In this document: positions 1 to 9,997 of the stretch, piece after piece | How positions within the stretch are numbered: position 1 is the first letter of the stretch | Layout of the letters: each line of letters starts with the position of its first letter | Origin: Gimesia aquarii | GTDB taxonomy: Bacteria; Planctomycetota; Planctomycetia; Planctomycetales; Planctomycetaceae | NCBI RefSeq assembly: GCF_007748175.1 | Contig: NZ_CP037422.1 | Coordinates: 3,168,020-3,232,019 of the forward strand | Direction of reading: 5' to 3' | Length of the DNA stretch: 64,000 bases | Notes under the pieces: model-generated | What the model was told of the DNA's origin: nothing | Seen by the model: the letters and a program-made list of their open reading frames with translations, nothing else | The model's database searches: none | Program-made: the position numbers and the translations under genes

Positions 1-1
1 A

Positions 2-1360
2 GAAAAACTAAGTGATGAGCATAAAGAGCTATTGAAAGCGATTTCAGGATATTTGTATCTTCTGTCTGATGAAGATCATATCCGAGCGGTAATTCATGAT
101 GACATGCTCCAACTCAAACAGAAGTACGCCGACAAACGTCGGACTGATATTTCTGAAGAAGAATTGACAGACGTCAATCGGGATGACCTGATTTCAGAGG
201 AACCTATGGTTGTAACTCTTTCACAAAGAGGTTACATCAAACGAACTCAATTAAATACCTACCAGGCACAAAATCGAGGCGGAAAAGGAGTCAAAGGCGC
301 CAAAACCGATGATGAGGATCCGATCCAGCATCTTTTTGTTGCCAGCACACATTCCTATCTTTTGTTTATCACAAATCGAGGCCGTGTCTATTGGCAAAAA
401 GTATATGATCTACCACTGCAAGGTCGCACAGCCAAGGGAAGAGCATTGGTGAACTTGCTTACGCTCCAGGAAGATGAAACTGTCTCTAATTGTGTTGCGG
501 TGCGTGAGTTTGATGAAGAACGTTTCCTTGTAATGGCAACTCGAAATGGAATTATCAAAAAATCACCACTTTCCGCCTACAGCCGTCCCCAACGTGGAGG
601 CATCATTGCAATCAAACTCGATGAGGAAGATGAACTCGTTGAAGCCTTAATTGTTTCACCCGGAGAAGATTTGTTACTCGCCACTTCTGACGGGATGTCC
701 ATTCGCTTCGCTCAATCTGATGCGCGGAGTATGGGGCGTAACACTCGCGGTGTCAAAGGAATCAAACTCTCGAAATCAGGGCATGTGATTGGGATGGTGA
801 TTGCAGATCCTAATGCTTGTCTATTAACAGTTTGTGAAAACGGCTTCGGCAAGCGGACTCCGTTTGGCTTCATTTCCAGCAATTCCGATTCGGAAGAGGA
901 ATCGACAGAAACGATTGAAGACGAGATCGCTGAAACGGAAGGAGATCTCTCTGAATCTGATTTAGAAGATGGTTCTGATGATGAAACGGAAACTCGAAGT
1001 GGTATGCAATACCGCCGACAAAAACGAGGAGGTAAAGGAGTTCGAGACATTCGTACTTCAACGCGAAATGGACAAGCTGTTGATATTATTCCTGTTGCTG
1101 AGGACGATGAAGTACTCATGGTAACCAGTAGCGGAAAAATCCAGCGAGTTCGAGGGCGCGAAATCAGTCAGGTGGGTCGAAATACTCAAGGAGTTCGTGT
1201 CATTAAACTTGATGACAATGACAAGCTCGTTTCCTTAGCTCGAATTCCGGCAGAAATCGTTTACGCTACTGAAAATGGTGCACCAGCCAATTCAGACTCA
1301 CCAACTGAAATTCCTCAGACTGATGAGAACCCCGAAAATGATTCTGAATCTAACAATTGA
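2..1360 (+). CDS. gyrA: DNA gyrase subunit A, C-terminal part (5' end outside window)
   Basis: The reading frame is open from the first bases, so the gene starts upstream of the window. What is visible is the end of the breakage-reunion/coiled-coil region followed by the C-terminal beta-pinwheel that wraps DNA. Pinwheel blades are recognisable by repeated basic motifs: a GyrA-box-like NRGGKGVKG near nt 270-295, [11 protein letters not shown] near nt 738-770, a second box-like [10 protein letters not shown] near nt 1018-1045, and [11 protein letters not shown] near nt 1180-1210. An acidic Ser/Glu/Asp-rich insert of about 40 residues (roughly nt 880-1003) lies just before the second box, and the extreme C-terminus is also acidic. 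Gyrase A acts with GyrB to introduce negative supercoils; no gyrB is visible here. A ParC paralogue is less likely because ParC usually lacks an intact GyrA box. Confidence 0.93.
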   Translation, partial: EKLSDEHKELLKAISGYLYLLSDEDHIRAVIHDDMLQLKQKYADKRRTDISEEELTDVNRDDLISEEPMVVTLSQRGYIKRTQLNTYQAQNRGGKGVKGAKTDDEDPIQHLFVASTHSYLLFITNRGRVYWQKVYDLPLQGRTAKGRALVNLLTLQEDETVSNCVAVREFDEERFLVMATRNGIIKKSPLSAYSRPQRGGIIAIKLDEEDELVEALIVSPGEDLLLATSDGMSIRFAQSDARSMGRNTRGVKGIKLSKSGHVIGMVIADPNACLLTVCENGFGKRTPFGFISSNSDSEEESTETIEDEIAETEGDLSESDLEDGSDDETETRSGMQYRRQKRGGKGVRDIRTSTRNGQAVDIIPVAEDDEVLMVTSSGKIQRVRGREISQVGRNTQGVRVIKLDDNDKLVSLARIPAEIVYATENGAPANSDSPTEIPQTDENPENDSESNN

Positions 1361-1383
1361 CAGTTTCTTTAGTAGAAAGAAAT

Positions 1384-1395
1384 CTGATTAATCAG
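1384..1395. promoter_or_regulatory. Perfect 12-bp palindrome upstream of rfbB
   Basis: CTGATTAATCAG is self-complementary and lies 17 nt before the rfbB start codon, inside the short gyrA-rfbB gap. It could be an operator half-site pair, but a 12-bp AT-rich palindrome can arise by chance. No partner copy was noticed near other genes. Confidence 0.25.
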
Positions 1396-1412
1396 GTATA
1401 AGGTAGTTTTAA

Positions 1413-2435
1413 ATGAAACAAATATTAGTTACTGGCGGGTGTGGATTTATCGGATCGAATTTTATTCGCTACGAACTCTCCGAGTATCCTGGGGTTTCAA
1501 TTACAAATCTCGACAAATTGACTTACGCTGGCAATCTAGAGAACCTGAAAGAGTTTGAGTCTGACTCACGCTACAATTTTGTAAGGGGAGATATTGCAGA
1601 TCATGATTTTGTGAATTCTCTTTTGAGTTCAACGCATTTTGATGCGGTTGTTAACTTTGCAGCAGAATCACATGTAGACCGTAGTATTCTTGATTCAGGC
1701 CCCTTTATTCAAACCAATATCGTAGGAACGCAAGTTCTGCTTGATGCATTTCGCAAGCACAATATCAATCGATTCATTCAAGTTTCTACCGATGAAGTTT
1801 ATGGTAGCTTGGGAGCAGAGGGATTCTTTACTGAGGAGACTCCTATCGCCCCTAATAGTCCTTATTCTGCTTCCAAAGCTGCAGCAGATTTATTGGTTCG
1901 CAGTTATGTCAAAACGTTTCAATTACCTGCGATCATCACTCGTTGTTCAAATAATTACGGCCCTTATCAATTTCCAGAAAAGTTGATTCCACTCTTCATT
2001 TCCAACGCGATGGAAGATAAACCAGTACCAGTCTATGGTGAAGGCACGAATGTTCGTGACTGGATTCATGTGCTTGACCATTGCCGTGGTATTGATGCCA
2101 CATTAAGAAAAGGAGCTATAGGCGAAGTTTACAATTTCGGTGGTAATTCAGAGATGCAAAATATCAAAATCACGAAATTGCTACTCGGTTTACTGGGAAA
2201 GCCAGAAACTTTAATCAAATACGTCACAGACCGTCCAGGCCACGATCTACGTTATGCGATTGATTGCCGTAAAGCGAAATTAGAATTAGGCTGGGAACCA
2301 GAGATAGAATTTCAATCTGGATTAGAAGGCACGATTAAATGGTATCAAGATAATCAGGAGTGGGTTAATCGAATTCGTTCTGGGGACTATCTGAAATTTT
2401 ATGATCAACAATATGGAAATCGTTTAAAGTCCTAG
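1413..2435 (+). CDS. rfbB: dTDP-glucose 4,6-dehydratase
   Basis: This 340-aa extended short-chain dehydrogenase converts dTDP-glucose to dTDP-4-keto-6-deoxyglucose, an early step toward dTDP-rhamnose and other deoxysugars. The N-terminal Rossmann motif is GGCGFIGSNF (residues 8-17). The family's catalytic Thr-Asp-Glu is present in STDEVYG (T126, D127, E128), and the YxxxK pair is Y151/K155. The substrate-side motif YGPYQFPEKLIPL follows. Length matches the family (about 340-360 aa). The ATG is preceded by AAGGTAG, a reasonable ribosome binding site. It lies 53 bp after gyrA and 143 bp before ugd, another nucleotide-sugar gene. rmlA, rmlC and rmlD are not in the window. Confidence 0.93.
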   Translation: MKQILVTGGCGFIGSNFIRYELSEYPGVSITNLDKLTYAGNLENLKEFESDSRYNFVRGDIADHDFVNSLLSSTHFDAVVNFAAESHVDRSILDSGPFIQTNIVGTQVLLDAFRKHNINRFIQVSTDEVYGSLGAEGFFTEETPIAPNSPYSASKAAADLLVRSYVKTFQLPAIITRCSNNYGPYQFPEKLIPLFISNAMEDKPVPVYGEGTNVRDWIHVLDHCRGIDATLRKGAIGEVYNFGGNSEMQNIKITKLLLGLLGKPETLIKYVTDRPGHDLRYAIDCRKAKLELGWEPEIEFQSGLEGTIKWYQDNQEWVNRIRSGDYLKFYDQQYGNRLKS

Positions 2436-2578
2436 TCTTTTTTTGCCATGAAATAATTAATTTTACAGTTCTCTATCGAGTCGACTAACTTTGTACGAAC
2501 TTAAATGTGTCACTCCGGGCTGCTAAGAGAGTTAAACACATATCGATACTGAATCTATCTCTAAACCTCGAGAGTATT

Positions 2579-3889
2579 ATGAAAATTGCAGTTATTGGCA
2601 CTGGATATGTTGGTCTAGTGACAGGAACATGTTTTTCTGAAAGTGGAAATCATGTTACTTGCGTTGACATCAACGAAAAAAAAATTCAACAGCTCGAGTC
2701 TGGCATAATCCCGATCTATGAACCAGGGTTGGAAGAAATGGTCAAGCGTAATATCAAAGCGCGGCGATTATTTTTTACTAGCAATTATGAAGAATCAATT
2801 CCTGACGCAAAATGCATATTCATCGCTGTTGGAACTCCTCAAGGTTCAGATGGCTCTGCGAATCTGGAGAGTCTCTGGAAGGTGGCTAATGTATTAGCTC
2901 CTCATTTGTCTGAAGAAGCGATCGTCGTGATTAAAAGCACGGTCCCTGTCGGTACTAATCGTAAATTAGCAGAACTACTTGAATCTTTGACGGGAAGAGT
3001 CGTTGATGTAGCTTCCAACCCTGAATTTCTAAAAGAGGGAACTGCCATTGATGATTTTTCCAAGCCTGACCGAGTGGTCGTCGGCGTTTCTCGTCCGGAA
3101 GTCTCAGCAACATTACATGAGCTCTATCAACCATTTTTGCGCACAGAGAACCCATTCCTCTCAATGGAACTGGAAAGTGCGGAAATGACCAAATACGTCG
3201 CAAACTGTATGCTGGCGACAAAAATCAGTTTTATTAATGAAATGGCAAATCTGTGTGAGCGTGTTGGTGCAGATATCAATCAGGTTCGACGAGGAATAGG
3301 ACATGACCAGCGAATTGGCTTTTCTTTTCTTTTTCCAGGCGTAGGGTATGGAGGGTCTTGTTTCCCGAAAGATGTCTCAGCTCTGATTTCTGTTGCACAA
3401 CACCAAAATATGGAGCCAACTATTCTGAATGCCGTAGATCGAGTCAATGTCGCACAGAAAAAAGTGTTATTTAAAAAAATCAGCGATTATTTTAAAGGAG
3501 ATTTGGAAGGAAAGACCGTTGCACTCTGGGGACTCGCTTTCAAACCCAAAACAGATGACATCAGAGAAGCTCCCTCTTTGGTCTTGATTGACGAATTATT
3601 GCAAGCAGGTGTTAAGCTGAAAGTACATGACCCAGTTGCTATGGAGAATGTTAAAGCTCATTATGGAGACAAACTTTCTTATTTTGATCATCATTATGAT
3701 ACTCTGGAAGGGGCCGATGCGTTAGCCATCGTCACTGAATGGAATGAGTTCCGACATGCCGATTTTGATTACGTCCTTCACAGATTATCAACTCCCGTTA
3801 TTTTTGATGGCCGAAATCTTTACGATCCGCAAAAAATGAAACAAAAAGGAATTGATTACTTCGGAATTGGGCTCAGTTCTGTAAAGTAA
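2579..3889 (+). CDS. ugd: UDP-glucose 6-dehydrogenase
   Basis: This enzyme oxidises UDP-glucose twice with NAD+ to give UDP-glucuronate for envelope polysaccharides. The ATG at 2579 is chosen because it starts directly with the Rossmann motif ([16 protein letters not shown]); the frame can be extended to 2507, but that extension lacks family character. The catalytic cysteine is C261 in the signature [13 protein letters not shown], and the conserved lysine K204 in the EMTKY segment is present. The C-terminal nucleotide-binding domain contains [17 protein letters not shown], typical of the UDP-Glc/GDP-Man dehydrogenase family. At 436 aa it matches bacterial Ugd/TuaD. With rfbB it forms a small sugar-nucleotide pair. 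Confidence 0.93.
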   Translation: MKIAVIGTGYVGLVTGTCFSESGNHVTCVDINEKKIQQLESGIIPIYEPGLEEMVKRNIKARRLFFTSNYEESIPDAKCIFIAVGTPQGSDGSANLESLWKVANVLAPHLSEEAIVVIKSTVPVGTNRKLAELLESLTGRVVDVASNPEFLKEGTAIDDFSKPDRVVVGVSRPEVSATLHELYQPFLRTENPFLSMELESAEMTKYVANCMLATKISFINEMANLCERVGADINQVRRGIGHDQRIGFSFLFPGVGYGGSCFPKDVSALISVAQHQNMEPTILNAVDRVNVAQKKVLFKKISDYFKGDLEGKTVALWGLAFKPKTDDIREAPSLVLIDELLQAGVKLKVHDPVAMENVKAHYGDKLSYFDHHYDTLEGADALAIVTEWNEFRHADFDYVLHRLSTPVIFDGRNLYDPQKMKQKGIDYFGIGLSSVK

Positions 3890-4023
3890 GCGCATTCATT
3901 CATCCCAGCCAACAGGTTTCTGGCAGATAGGAACTAAACACTTTATAATCCGTCTGGTTTTACCGATCACAGAATCAGGCTCTTAGACCAAATCAATATA
4001 AAATATTCCGAAAGTACTTAGTA

Positions 4024-5134
4024 ATGGACCATGAACTTAAAGATAAATGTAATGGAATTATTGATCGCATTGTAAAACTACGAGACTCTCTTTGACTATG
4101 AAGCAAAAAAGAAACGCGCATCCGAGATTAACGAACTCATGGGGGCAGCCGGTTTTTGGGATAATCAGGAGAAAGCCCAGGCGTTAGTAAACGAAATGCA
4201 ACAACTTCAACTGATTGTCAAACCATTGACAGAACTGGTTACTGGCGCTGATGATCTTGAAGTCCTACTGGAATTTATTGAGGAAGAAGGCAGCGCAGAG
4301 AGTATCCCTGAACTCTCTGCGACTGGAGACAGACTTTCAGATTTACTAGATCAACTTGAACTTCAAGCAATGATGTCAGCACCGGAAGATGGTTCTGCCA
4401 CTTATCTCAGTATCCAGGCAGGAGAAGGGGGAACCGATTCTTCAGACTGGGCAGAGATGTTATTACGGATGTATTTACGATGGTGTGAACGACGGGGTTT
4501 CAAAGTAGAGCTACTTGATCGATCTGATGCGGAAGAAGCAGGCATCCGCAGCGCAACAATCCGTATCGAAGGTGATTATGCATATGGCTATCTGAAAGGT
4601 GAGACAGGAAACCATCGTTTAATTCGGATCAGTCCTTTTGATTCAGCAGGAAGGCGTCATACTTCATTTGCGGCCGTTGATGTCTCTCCTGATATGGGTG
4701 AAATCGCAGAAATTGAAATCAACTGGGATCAAGATGTTCGTGAAGATACTTATCGTGCCAGTGGAGCAGGGGGGCAACATATTAATAAAACAGATTCCGC
4801 CATCCGCTTAACTCATCTCGCAACTGGCGTTGTTGTACAATGCCAGAACAATCGGAGCCAACATAAAAATCGAGCTGAAGCACGTAAAATGTTAAAGGCG
4901 AAATTATTCAAAATTGAAGAAGAAAAGCGGGATGCTGAACTAGCTGCCAAACGGGGAGGAAAATCTAAAATCGGATTTGGAGGCCAAACCGTTCGCAATT
5001 ATGTTTTACACCCAGAACAATATGTAAAGGATGCTCGTACCGGATATAAAGCCGGTAACCCCGGCCCCATTCTAGATGGTGATCTGGACGGATTTCTGGA
5101 ATCATTCCTTCGGTGGGGAATGTCAGGGGACTAA
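4024..5134 (+). CDS. prfB: Peptide chain release factor 2 (programmed +1 frameshift)
   Basis: RF2 recognises UAA and UGA stop codons and triggers peptide release. Translation starts at ATG 4024 and reads 23 codons to CTT (4090-4092), where an in-frame TGA (4093-4095) follows. A +1 slip, skipping base 4093, continues with GAC TAT GAA and joins the main frame to 5134, giving 369 aa, close to the usual 365. The slippery sequence CTT TGA C is the canonical autoregulatory site. After joining, the anticodon-like SPF motif is at about residues 203-205 and the catalytic GGQ at about 249-251, matching E. coli numbering. The upstream Shine-Dalgarno-like stimulator is weak here: the hexamer in the equivalent position is CGAGAC rather than AGGGGG. 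The main-frame ATG at 4139 would lose conserved N-terminal sequence and is not the start. Confidence 0.95.
4081..4096 (+). promoter_or_regulatory. RF2 autoregulatory +1 frameshift site
   Basis: The sequence reads CGA GAC TCT CTT TGA C. When RF2 is scarce, the ribosome pauses at the UGA and the tRNA on CUU slips one base forward to UUU, continuing at GAC. When RF2 is abundant, translation ends after 23 codons. This mechanism is established for most bacterial prfB genes; the CTTTGAC core here is identical to it. Confidence 0.9.
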
Positions 5135-5186
5135 AATCAAAATCAGAAATATCCCCATTTTCATTGTCAAATACTGGGAGCACATC

Positions 5187-6491
5187 ATGCCACGGCATAC
5201 GATCAAATTCGTAGTTTTCATTGCCTTAGTTCCATTTATGTTGGCAGGTTGCCTAAAATTAGAATCACCTTCTCCTGCTGCAAAATCAAATGCAGAACCA
5301 CAGGCTGGTGAAGTTCCTATATCTCAGAAATCAGAAAAAACGACTGAACCTGCCAGTGATGTGGTCCCTGAAACAGGACTCACAGCTGAAGCAATTGAAG
5401 CGGGCTGGATTGCACTATTCGATGGACATAGTTTGTTCGGATGGAAAGCTAATAACGATGTTAACTGGCAAGTTGAAGAAGGGATCATCAAGGCAGATAT
5501 GGGCAAACCCGGATTATTGCTGACAACCACGCCTTTCGCCGACTATGAATTGAAGTTCGAATTTCGACTGACCCCCAAAACGAATAGCGGTGTCTTTCTC
5601 AGAACAATCTTTGATCCTAAAGATCCCGGCAAAGATTGTTATGAACTCAATCTCTGTGATCAATTAACAGAATATCCTACAGGCAGTATAGTTGGACGTA
5701 GCAAGATCAAAGAGCCAGTTCCTCCCAGTATAGAATGGCAATCATTTATCGTACGTTTGGAAGGCTCAAAGATTCAGGCTTCACTCAATGGAAAAGAAAT
5801 TCTTAATTTTAAAGATACTTCAGAGCAGCAGCGTAAGATCGGTTTCATCGGTCTACAAAAAAATGAAGGCCCCATTGAGTTTCGAAAAATCTATTTAAAG
5901 CCACTTCGAATGTCAACAATCTTTAATGGTGTCGATCTCGCAGGCTGGCGTGTTGTTCCGGGATCGAAAAGTAAGTTTGAAGTCGTCGATAGCACGATTC
6001 ACGTTACTGCCGAGAAACAGGGCTATTTAGAAACCGAGGAAACCTGGGATAACTTTCTCTTTCAGGCAACCGCCAAGTCAAATGGAACATCGTTAAACAG
6101 TGGCTACTTTTTTCGAGCAATCAAAGGCTCTGAAAGTGGCATGGCGAATGGATACGAGGTTCAGATTCATAATGGAATTAAAGATAAAGATCGAACCAAA
6201 CCAGAAAATGCGGGGACGGGAGCAATTTTTAGAAGAACAGAGGCCCGGCGCGTTGTCTCAAATGACCATGAATGGTTTACGACAACTCTTGCCGCTTATG
6301 GATCTCATTTCGCGGTATGGGTAGATGGATATCAGGTAACGGATTGGGAAGATACGAGAAAACCAGACGAAAATCCCCGAAAGGGACTTCGCTTAAAAGC
6401 GGGACATATCAGTCTGCAAGGACATGATCCTACCACAGACTTAAACTTTAAAAATCTTAAAGTCAGTTCACTGCCTGCGGAGTCGCCTTAA
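5187..6491 (+). CDS. DUF1080 (3-keto-disaccharide hydrolase-like) lipoprotein, two domains
   Basis: The ATG at 5187 is chosen because GGGAG sits 6 nt upstream and the protein then starts with a lipoprotein signal: a basic N-terminus, a hydrophobic stretch and the lipobox LAGC. After a Pro/Ala/Glu-rich linker there are two tandem DUF1080-type jelly-roll domains. Each opens with a form of the family signature (IALFDGHSLFGWK and STIFNGVDLAGWR) and contains the F/L-x-F-R-x-T-x-x-x-NSGVF/GYFFR pattern. DUF1080 proteins are abundant in planctomycetes and are linked to carbohydrate breakdown; the substrate cannot be read from sequence. Its end overlaps the 3' end of the opposite-strand gene by 29 bp. 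434 aa. Confidence 0.85.
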   Translation: MPRHTIKFVVFIALVPFMLAGCLKLESPSPAAKSNAEPQAGEVPISQKSEKTTEPASDVVPETGLTAEAIEAGWIALFDGHSLFGWKANNDVNWQVEEGIIKADMGKPGLLLTTTPFADYELKFEFRLTPKTNSGVFLRTIFDPKDPGKDCYELNLCDQLTEYPTGSIVGRSKIKEPVPPSIEWQSFIVRLEGSKIQASLNGKEILNFKDTSEQQRKIGFIGLQKNEGPIEFRKIYLKPLRMSTIFNGVDLAGWRVVPGSKSKFEVVDSTIHVTAEKQGYLETEETWDNFLFQATAKSNGTSLNSGYFFRAIKGSESGMANGYEVQIHNGIKDKDRTKPENAGTGAIFRRTEARRVVSNDHEWFTTTLAAYGSHFAVWVDGYQVTDWEDTRKPDENPRKGLRLKAGHISLQGHDPTTDLNFKNLKVSSLPAESP

Positions 6492-7272
6492 TCTTCAATA
6501 CGCGCGTGATTGCCTGAAACAGTGCCTGCTCGGGTCCTACTTTACATACAACCACTTCAATCCCGAGTTGTTTGGCAGCCTTAACGATTTCGGGATGGGC
6601 TAGACCCATTACGCCTATCATTACAGGCAAAGAATCCTGCGAAGATAGTTTCCCCACGACTAATTCCCATGGATCTAAATCAACAATCAATAGATCCACA
6701 TCTTGATTCTGATCTTGCTTTGCAATCTGGCCTTTCCAGGAAAGAATCAGCTCTTCCAACATCGCTTTATAGTGACAGTCCCCCGAATTCAATTGGATCA
6801 AGGGAGAAACTTCATCGATATCTAATCTGAACTGTTCAAAAAAAGTCTCCGATTGAAAAACTTCATCACGTCCTGCTGTTAGAGGTAATGCGATTGCCTT
6901 TCCATGGACAATATCCCACTCTTGCCGAATCCGTACGTGAGCGCTGCGAGCGGGAACACGAACACTGAGAGGCCATTCTGTTCTCGTTCTTCCATCTGAT
7001 TCACACCAGACTCCATAACAACAAATAAAACGACTGATTGGAAAACGGCTGATGAGCCCTCCCAATTCATCCGAATCGAATTCATCTGGCCAGTTTTGAC
7101 AGATAATGATTAATGCAGGAGCTTCTAATTCTTCTGAGATGGTGTTTATCTTCTTACTATGAAAAAGCCCTGCTTCAGAACAAATTTCATTAAGAGAATC
7201 TAAAACAGCCCTCATTTCGAGAGTCTGATAGTCACCAACGATCAGCACACTCTCCTGTTCAGAATAATTCAT
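6463..7272 (-). CDS. Hypothetical protein with degenerate receiver-like fold
   Basis: I do not recognise a named family. The 269-aa protein has no signal peptide or membrane segment and looks cytoplasmic. The N-terminus (ESVLIVGDYQTLEMRAVLDSL) and the C-terminal third (DLLIVDLDPWELVVG, then LPVMIGVMGLAHPEIVKAAKQLG and VVVCKVGPEQALFQAI) each resemble the beta-alpha-beta pattern of response-regulator receivers. In the C-terminal part an Asp sits where the phosphoacceptor would be (VDLD), but the usual conserved Lys is not evident. The middle contains Trp/Cys-rich segments without a known motif. It converges on the DUF1080 gene with a 29-bp tail overlap and is divergent from the kinase gene, with 242 bp between them. 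Confidence 0.75.
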   Translation of the reverse strand: MNYSEQESVLIVGDYQTLEMRAVLDSLNEICSEAGLFHSKKINTISEELEAPALIIICQNWPDEFDSDELGGLISRFPISRFICCYGVWCESDGRTRTEWPLSVRVPARSAHVRIRQEWDIVHGKAIALPLTAGRDEVFQSETFFEQFRLDIDEVSPLIQLNSGDCHYKAMLEELILSWKGQIAKQDQNQDVDLLIVDLDPWELVVGKLSSQDSLPVMIGVMGLAHPEIVKAAKQLGIEVVVCKVGPEQALFQAITRVLKIKATPQAVN

Positions 7273-7514
7273 GAGTCAAAACTTCTTGTTTAATTCACTA
7301 GAGAGAGGATAATTACAGCTTACCTTATACCCCAGATTACCAGTTTTAGAAAAGATCTCTCTGTTATTTTCACGTTGCTAGCCACAGATAGATCGCTCTT
7401 GCGAAATTTACTATTTTTTGTCATAAATAGGCCCGATTTCACCTTATTAGCGTGTAATCAAATCGACGACAGAAAATAATGAATTGCCTGTCACTGCCTC
7501 TTTAGAATTTTTAT

Positions 7515-9845
7515 GTGAAAAAGGACTCATTCACATTGTTGGAACCTCCTTCCAAAGAATTAATTCAGCGATTAACAAAGTTAAAGCTCTGCACACCCGC
7601 TGATTTGAAGCGTTGTCGACGTAGAGTTAAAAAACTAGCAAGGGGTATTCCTGCTTTTGATTCCGTCTGGATTGATGCACTTGTCCAGGCACAGAAAATC
7701 ACTCCTTTCCAGGCACGCACTTTAGAGTCAGGGAATCCGGAACAACTGGCAATTGGGCCTTATCTGCTCATCTCTGAATTAGGTCATAGCCACAAATCCA
7801 ATACTTATATTGCTAATGTTCCAGAGAGTACAGAGCGCTGCGTCTTAAAAATCACCAGACCACAGTCAGATAATCTTGATCTCCTCCAACAAAATGCTCA
7901 GAAATTATTACAAAGCTTGAAAGGCTTAGATCATCCTTCTCTGGTATATCCTCGCATCATAAAACAGCTCCAAGACAAAATTGTCATTGTGAGCCGATAT
8001 GTCCTATCCGCAACTGTATCTGAACTACTCATTCGAAGAGGGCGGTTTCCTGTACCTGTCGTGCTCGCGATTGGAGCCCAGCTACTTGATGCTTTAGTAT
8101 CATTAGAAAAACGAAAAATTGTTCACAGTGATATTCGCCCTTGGAATGTGCGATTGAGTTCAAATGGAATTGCCACTTTAGTGGATACAGGTATTGAATC
8201 AATTCTTTCTCCTGAACTCACCATCCATGCCTCATTACCCCCTCGTTGTTACGATGGTATCGCCCCTGAATTAATTGGTACAGGCAATTTCCCGAATTGT
8301 CAAAGTGATATTTACGCACTTGGATGTTTGCTCTGGGAACTATTGGCCAGCCGCCCTCCATTTACTACCGGAGATCCATTAGCAAAACTTGCCTGCCATC
8401 AAACGAAAACAATACCAGATATTCGCACTTGGGCTCCTGAGACACCAGATACACTTGCAGAAGCTTTACTGAAATTGACTGCTTCCAATCCAGAACAACG
8501 CCCTTCGAATATGCAAGAAGCCCAAAATATCTGGCCTACTCAATCGAAGATGTCGCATAAAATACTAACGAACTTTTACTCTTCATTTGATTCTCAGGTA
8601 ATTCAATCATCAGAGCGTTCTAAACCAAAGAAAACAGCTCAGTTATCAATCGTCGCTGCTTTAATTTTCGTGCTCTCAGGACTGTCATTAACACTTTTGA
8701 ATGAAGGGGCGCGTAATCAATTCCTAAAAATCACCTCACAAGTTTCGCTCAATAAACAAAGTGTGATTAAGCCTCAAAAAGCAACGTCTACGAAGGATGA
8801 AAATCAACGAGCAACATCTGCAACTTCCCAACCCCGATTGATCCCTCCTCCTAACGAACAGGGAATCATTTTACTCGATTCTTCCACTCCCTATGAACCG
8901 ACAAAAATTACAACTGTTGGATCTCTCGTAATCAGGGGTCCCGCAAAGAAACCTGCTATCATAAATATCAATGAAGATGGACTGACTATTGTTGCAGAAC
9001 AATTGACGCTGGAAAATGTAATCCTCATTAATCTATCAGAAAATTCCTCATCAAAAACACAAGCAACAAAAAATACCCTGCATCCTTCACTTTTAAACGT
9101 CACAACTCAAAGCTTGATTTTGAAATCTTGCTTTTTTGCTCAATTGGATGATGAACAGGTAGAAGGTCGCAAGATTGAACGTGACGCCCTTTATTGGAAG
9201 CTCATTGATCCTCAAAAACAAAATAGAAGTCAGTTGGAAATTTATAATTCTATGTTTGCTGTTTCGGGGCATGCCATTCATTTGACACAGACACCACAAA
9301 GCCTTTCTCTGATAAACTGTCTGAATATCACTTCGAGATCAACCTTTTTCTTGGAACACCCACCAGAAATTGATCATCAGATCAATTTAAACTTACGACA
9401 GCTTACCCTGAGAGAGGCCGGGCCGCTCATGCTCTTTAATTGGAATGATGCCCAGATCATTCCGGGAGCAATCCAGATCGAAGCTAAAGATTGCGTCTTT
9501 GATTTGGCCCAGTCTGCGTTATTTCAAGTCGCCGGATTTAAGCCACCTGAAAATTGGCTTTCTTCAATCGGCTTTATTGGGGAAGGCTCCATTGCTTCCT
9601 CAGAAATCCGCATTGCGGCCTGGCAACAAGCAAAAGATCTGGCTTTAGAGGAGTTTGACGCTTCGACAATGCGAATTGAAGGGCTCTCTACAGGAAAATT
9701 TGAATATGCTGCCCCTCTCAGCCTTAACCCTGAAGACTCGATGATTACTGAAGCACAGGTCCCACGGAAATCCGCATTGCCTCCAGGGATTCAAGCAGAA
9801 CAGTTTCCTGATTTCATTTCTCGCATACAAACTCTTAAAAACTAA
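7515..9845 (+). CDS. Divergent membrane-anchored Ser/Thr protein kinase with C-terminal repeat domain
   Basis: A 776-aa protein with an N-terminal helical region (1-80), a protein-kinase domain (about 82-340), one membrane span (about 377-395) and a large extracytoplasmic part. The kinase core is altered: the Gly-rich loop is replaced by ELGHSHKSNTY; the beta3 lysine survives (VLKI, K112); the catalytic loop is HSDIRPWN (D206, N211) instead of HRDLKPxN; the DFG is DTG (224-226); APE is intact (250-252), as is the subdomain IX Asp (D265). Activity is therefore possible but doubtful. The C-terminal 320 residues have short beta-rich repeats (for example LTLENVILINL, SLILKSCFF, LSLINCLN) suggestive of a right-handed beta-helix; this is inference. 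GTG start; no strong ribosome binding site seen. Confidence 0.82.
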   Translation: MKKDSFTLLEPPSKELIQRLTKLKLCTPADLKRCRRRVKKLARGIPAFDSVWIDALVQAQKITPFQARTLESGNPEQLAIGPYLLISELGHSHKSNTYIANVPESTERCVLKITRPQSDNLDLLQQNAQKLLQSLKGLDHPSLVYPRIIKQLQDKIVIVSRYVLSATVSELLIRRGRFPVPVVLAIGAQLLDALVSLEKRKIVHSDIRPWNVRLSSNGIATLVDTGIESILSPELTIHASLPPRCYDGIAPELIGTGNFPNCQSDIYALGCLLWELLASRPPFTTGDPLAKLACHQTKTIPDIRTWAPETPDTLAEALLKLTASNPEQRPSNMQEAQNIWPTQSKMSHKILTNFYSSFDSQVIQSSERSKPKKTAQLSIVAALIFVLSGLSLTLLNEGARNQFLKITSQVSLNKQSVIKPQKATSTKDENQRATSATSQPRLIPPPNEQGIILLDSSTPYEPTKITTVGSLVIRGPAKKPAIININEDGLTIVAEQLTLENVILINLSENSSSKTQATKNTLHPSLLNVTTQSLILKSCFFAQLDDEQVEGRKIERDALYWKLIDPQKQNRSQLEIYNSMFAVSGHAIHLTQTPQSLSLINCLNITSRSTFFLEHPPEIDHQINLNLRQLTLREAGPLMLFNWNDAQIIPGAIQIEAKDCVFDLAQSALFQVAGFKPPENWLSSIGFIGEGSIASSEIRIAAWQQAKDLALEEFDASTMRIEGLSTGKFEYAAPLSLNPEDSMITEAQVPRKSALPPGIQAEQFPDFISRIQTLKN

Positions 9846-9997
9846 GAGTCTGTATGAAATATCTCTAAGCCAACTCCTTGAAGGGAGCAGGGGGGATTGG
9901 TAATATTTGTTCCAACCCTGAGTAAACGACACGATCGGAGTGCGTCAATTTTATTTGTCTACGACCCGATTTGAAAACGCACACACTCAAACCTGAT

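Noticed and set aside
1364-1382. TTTCTTT/AAAGAAA hairpin after gyrA as a terminator
   Set aside because: The stem is AT-only and no T-run follows.
4024-4139. Possible sequencing error or pseudogene at prfB
   Set aside because: The CTT TGA C context and restored RF2 N-terminus after a +1 slip match the known regulatory frameshift.
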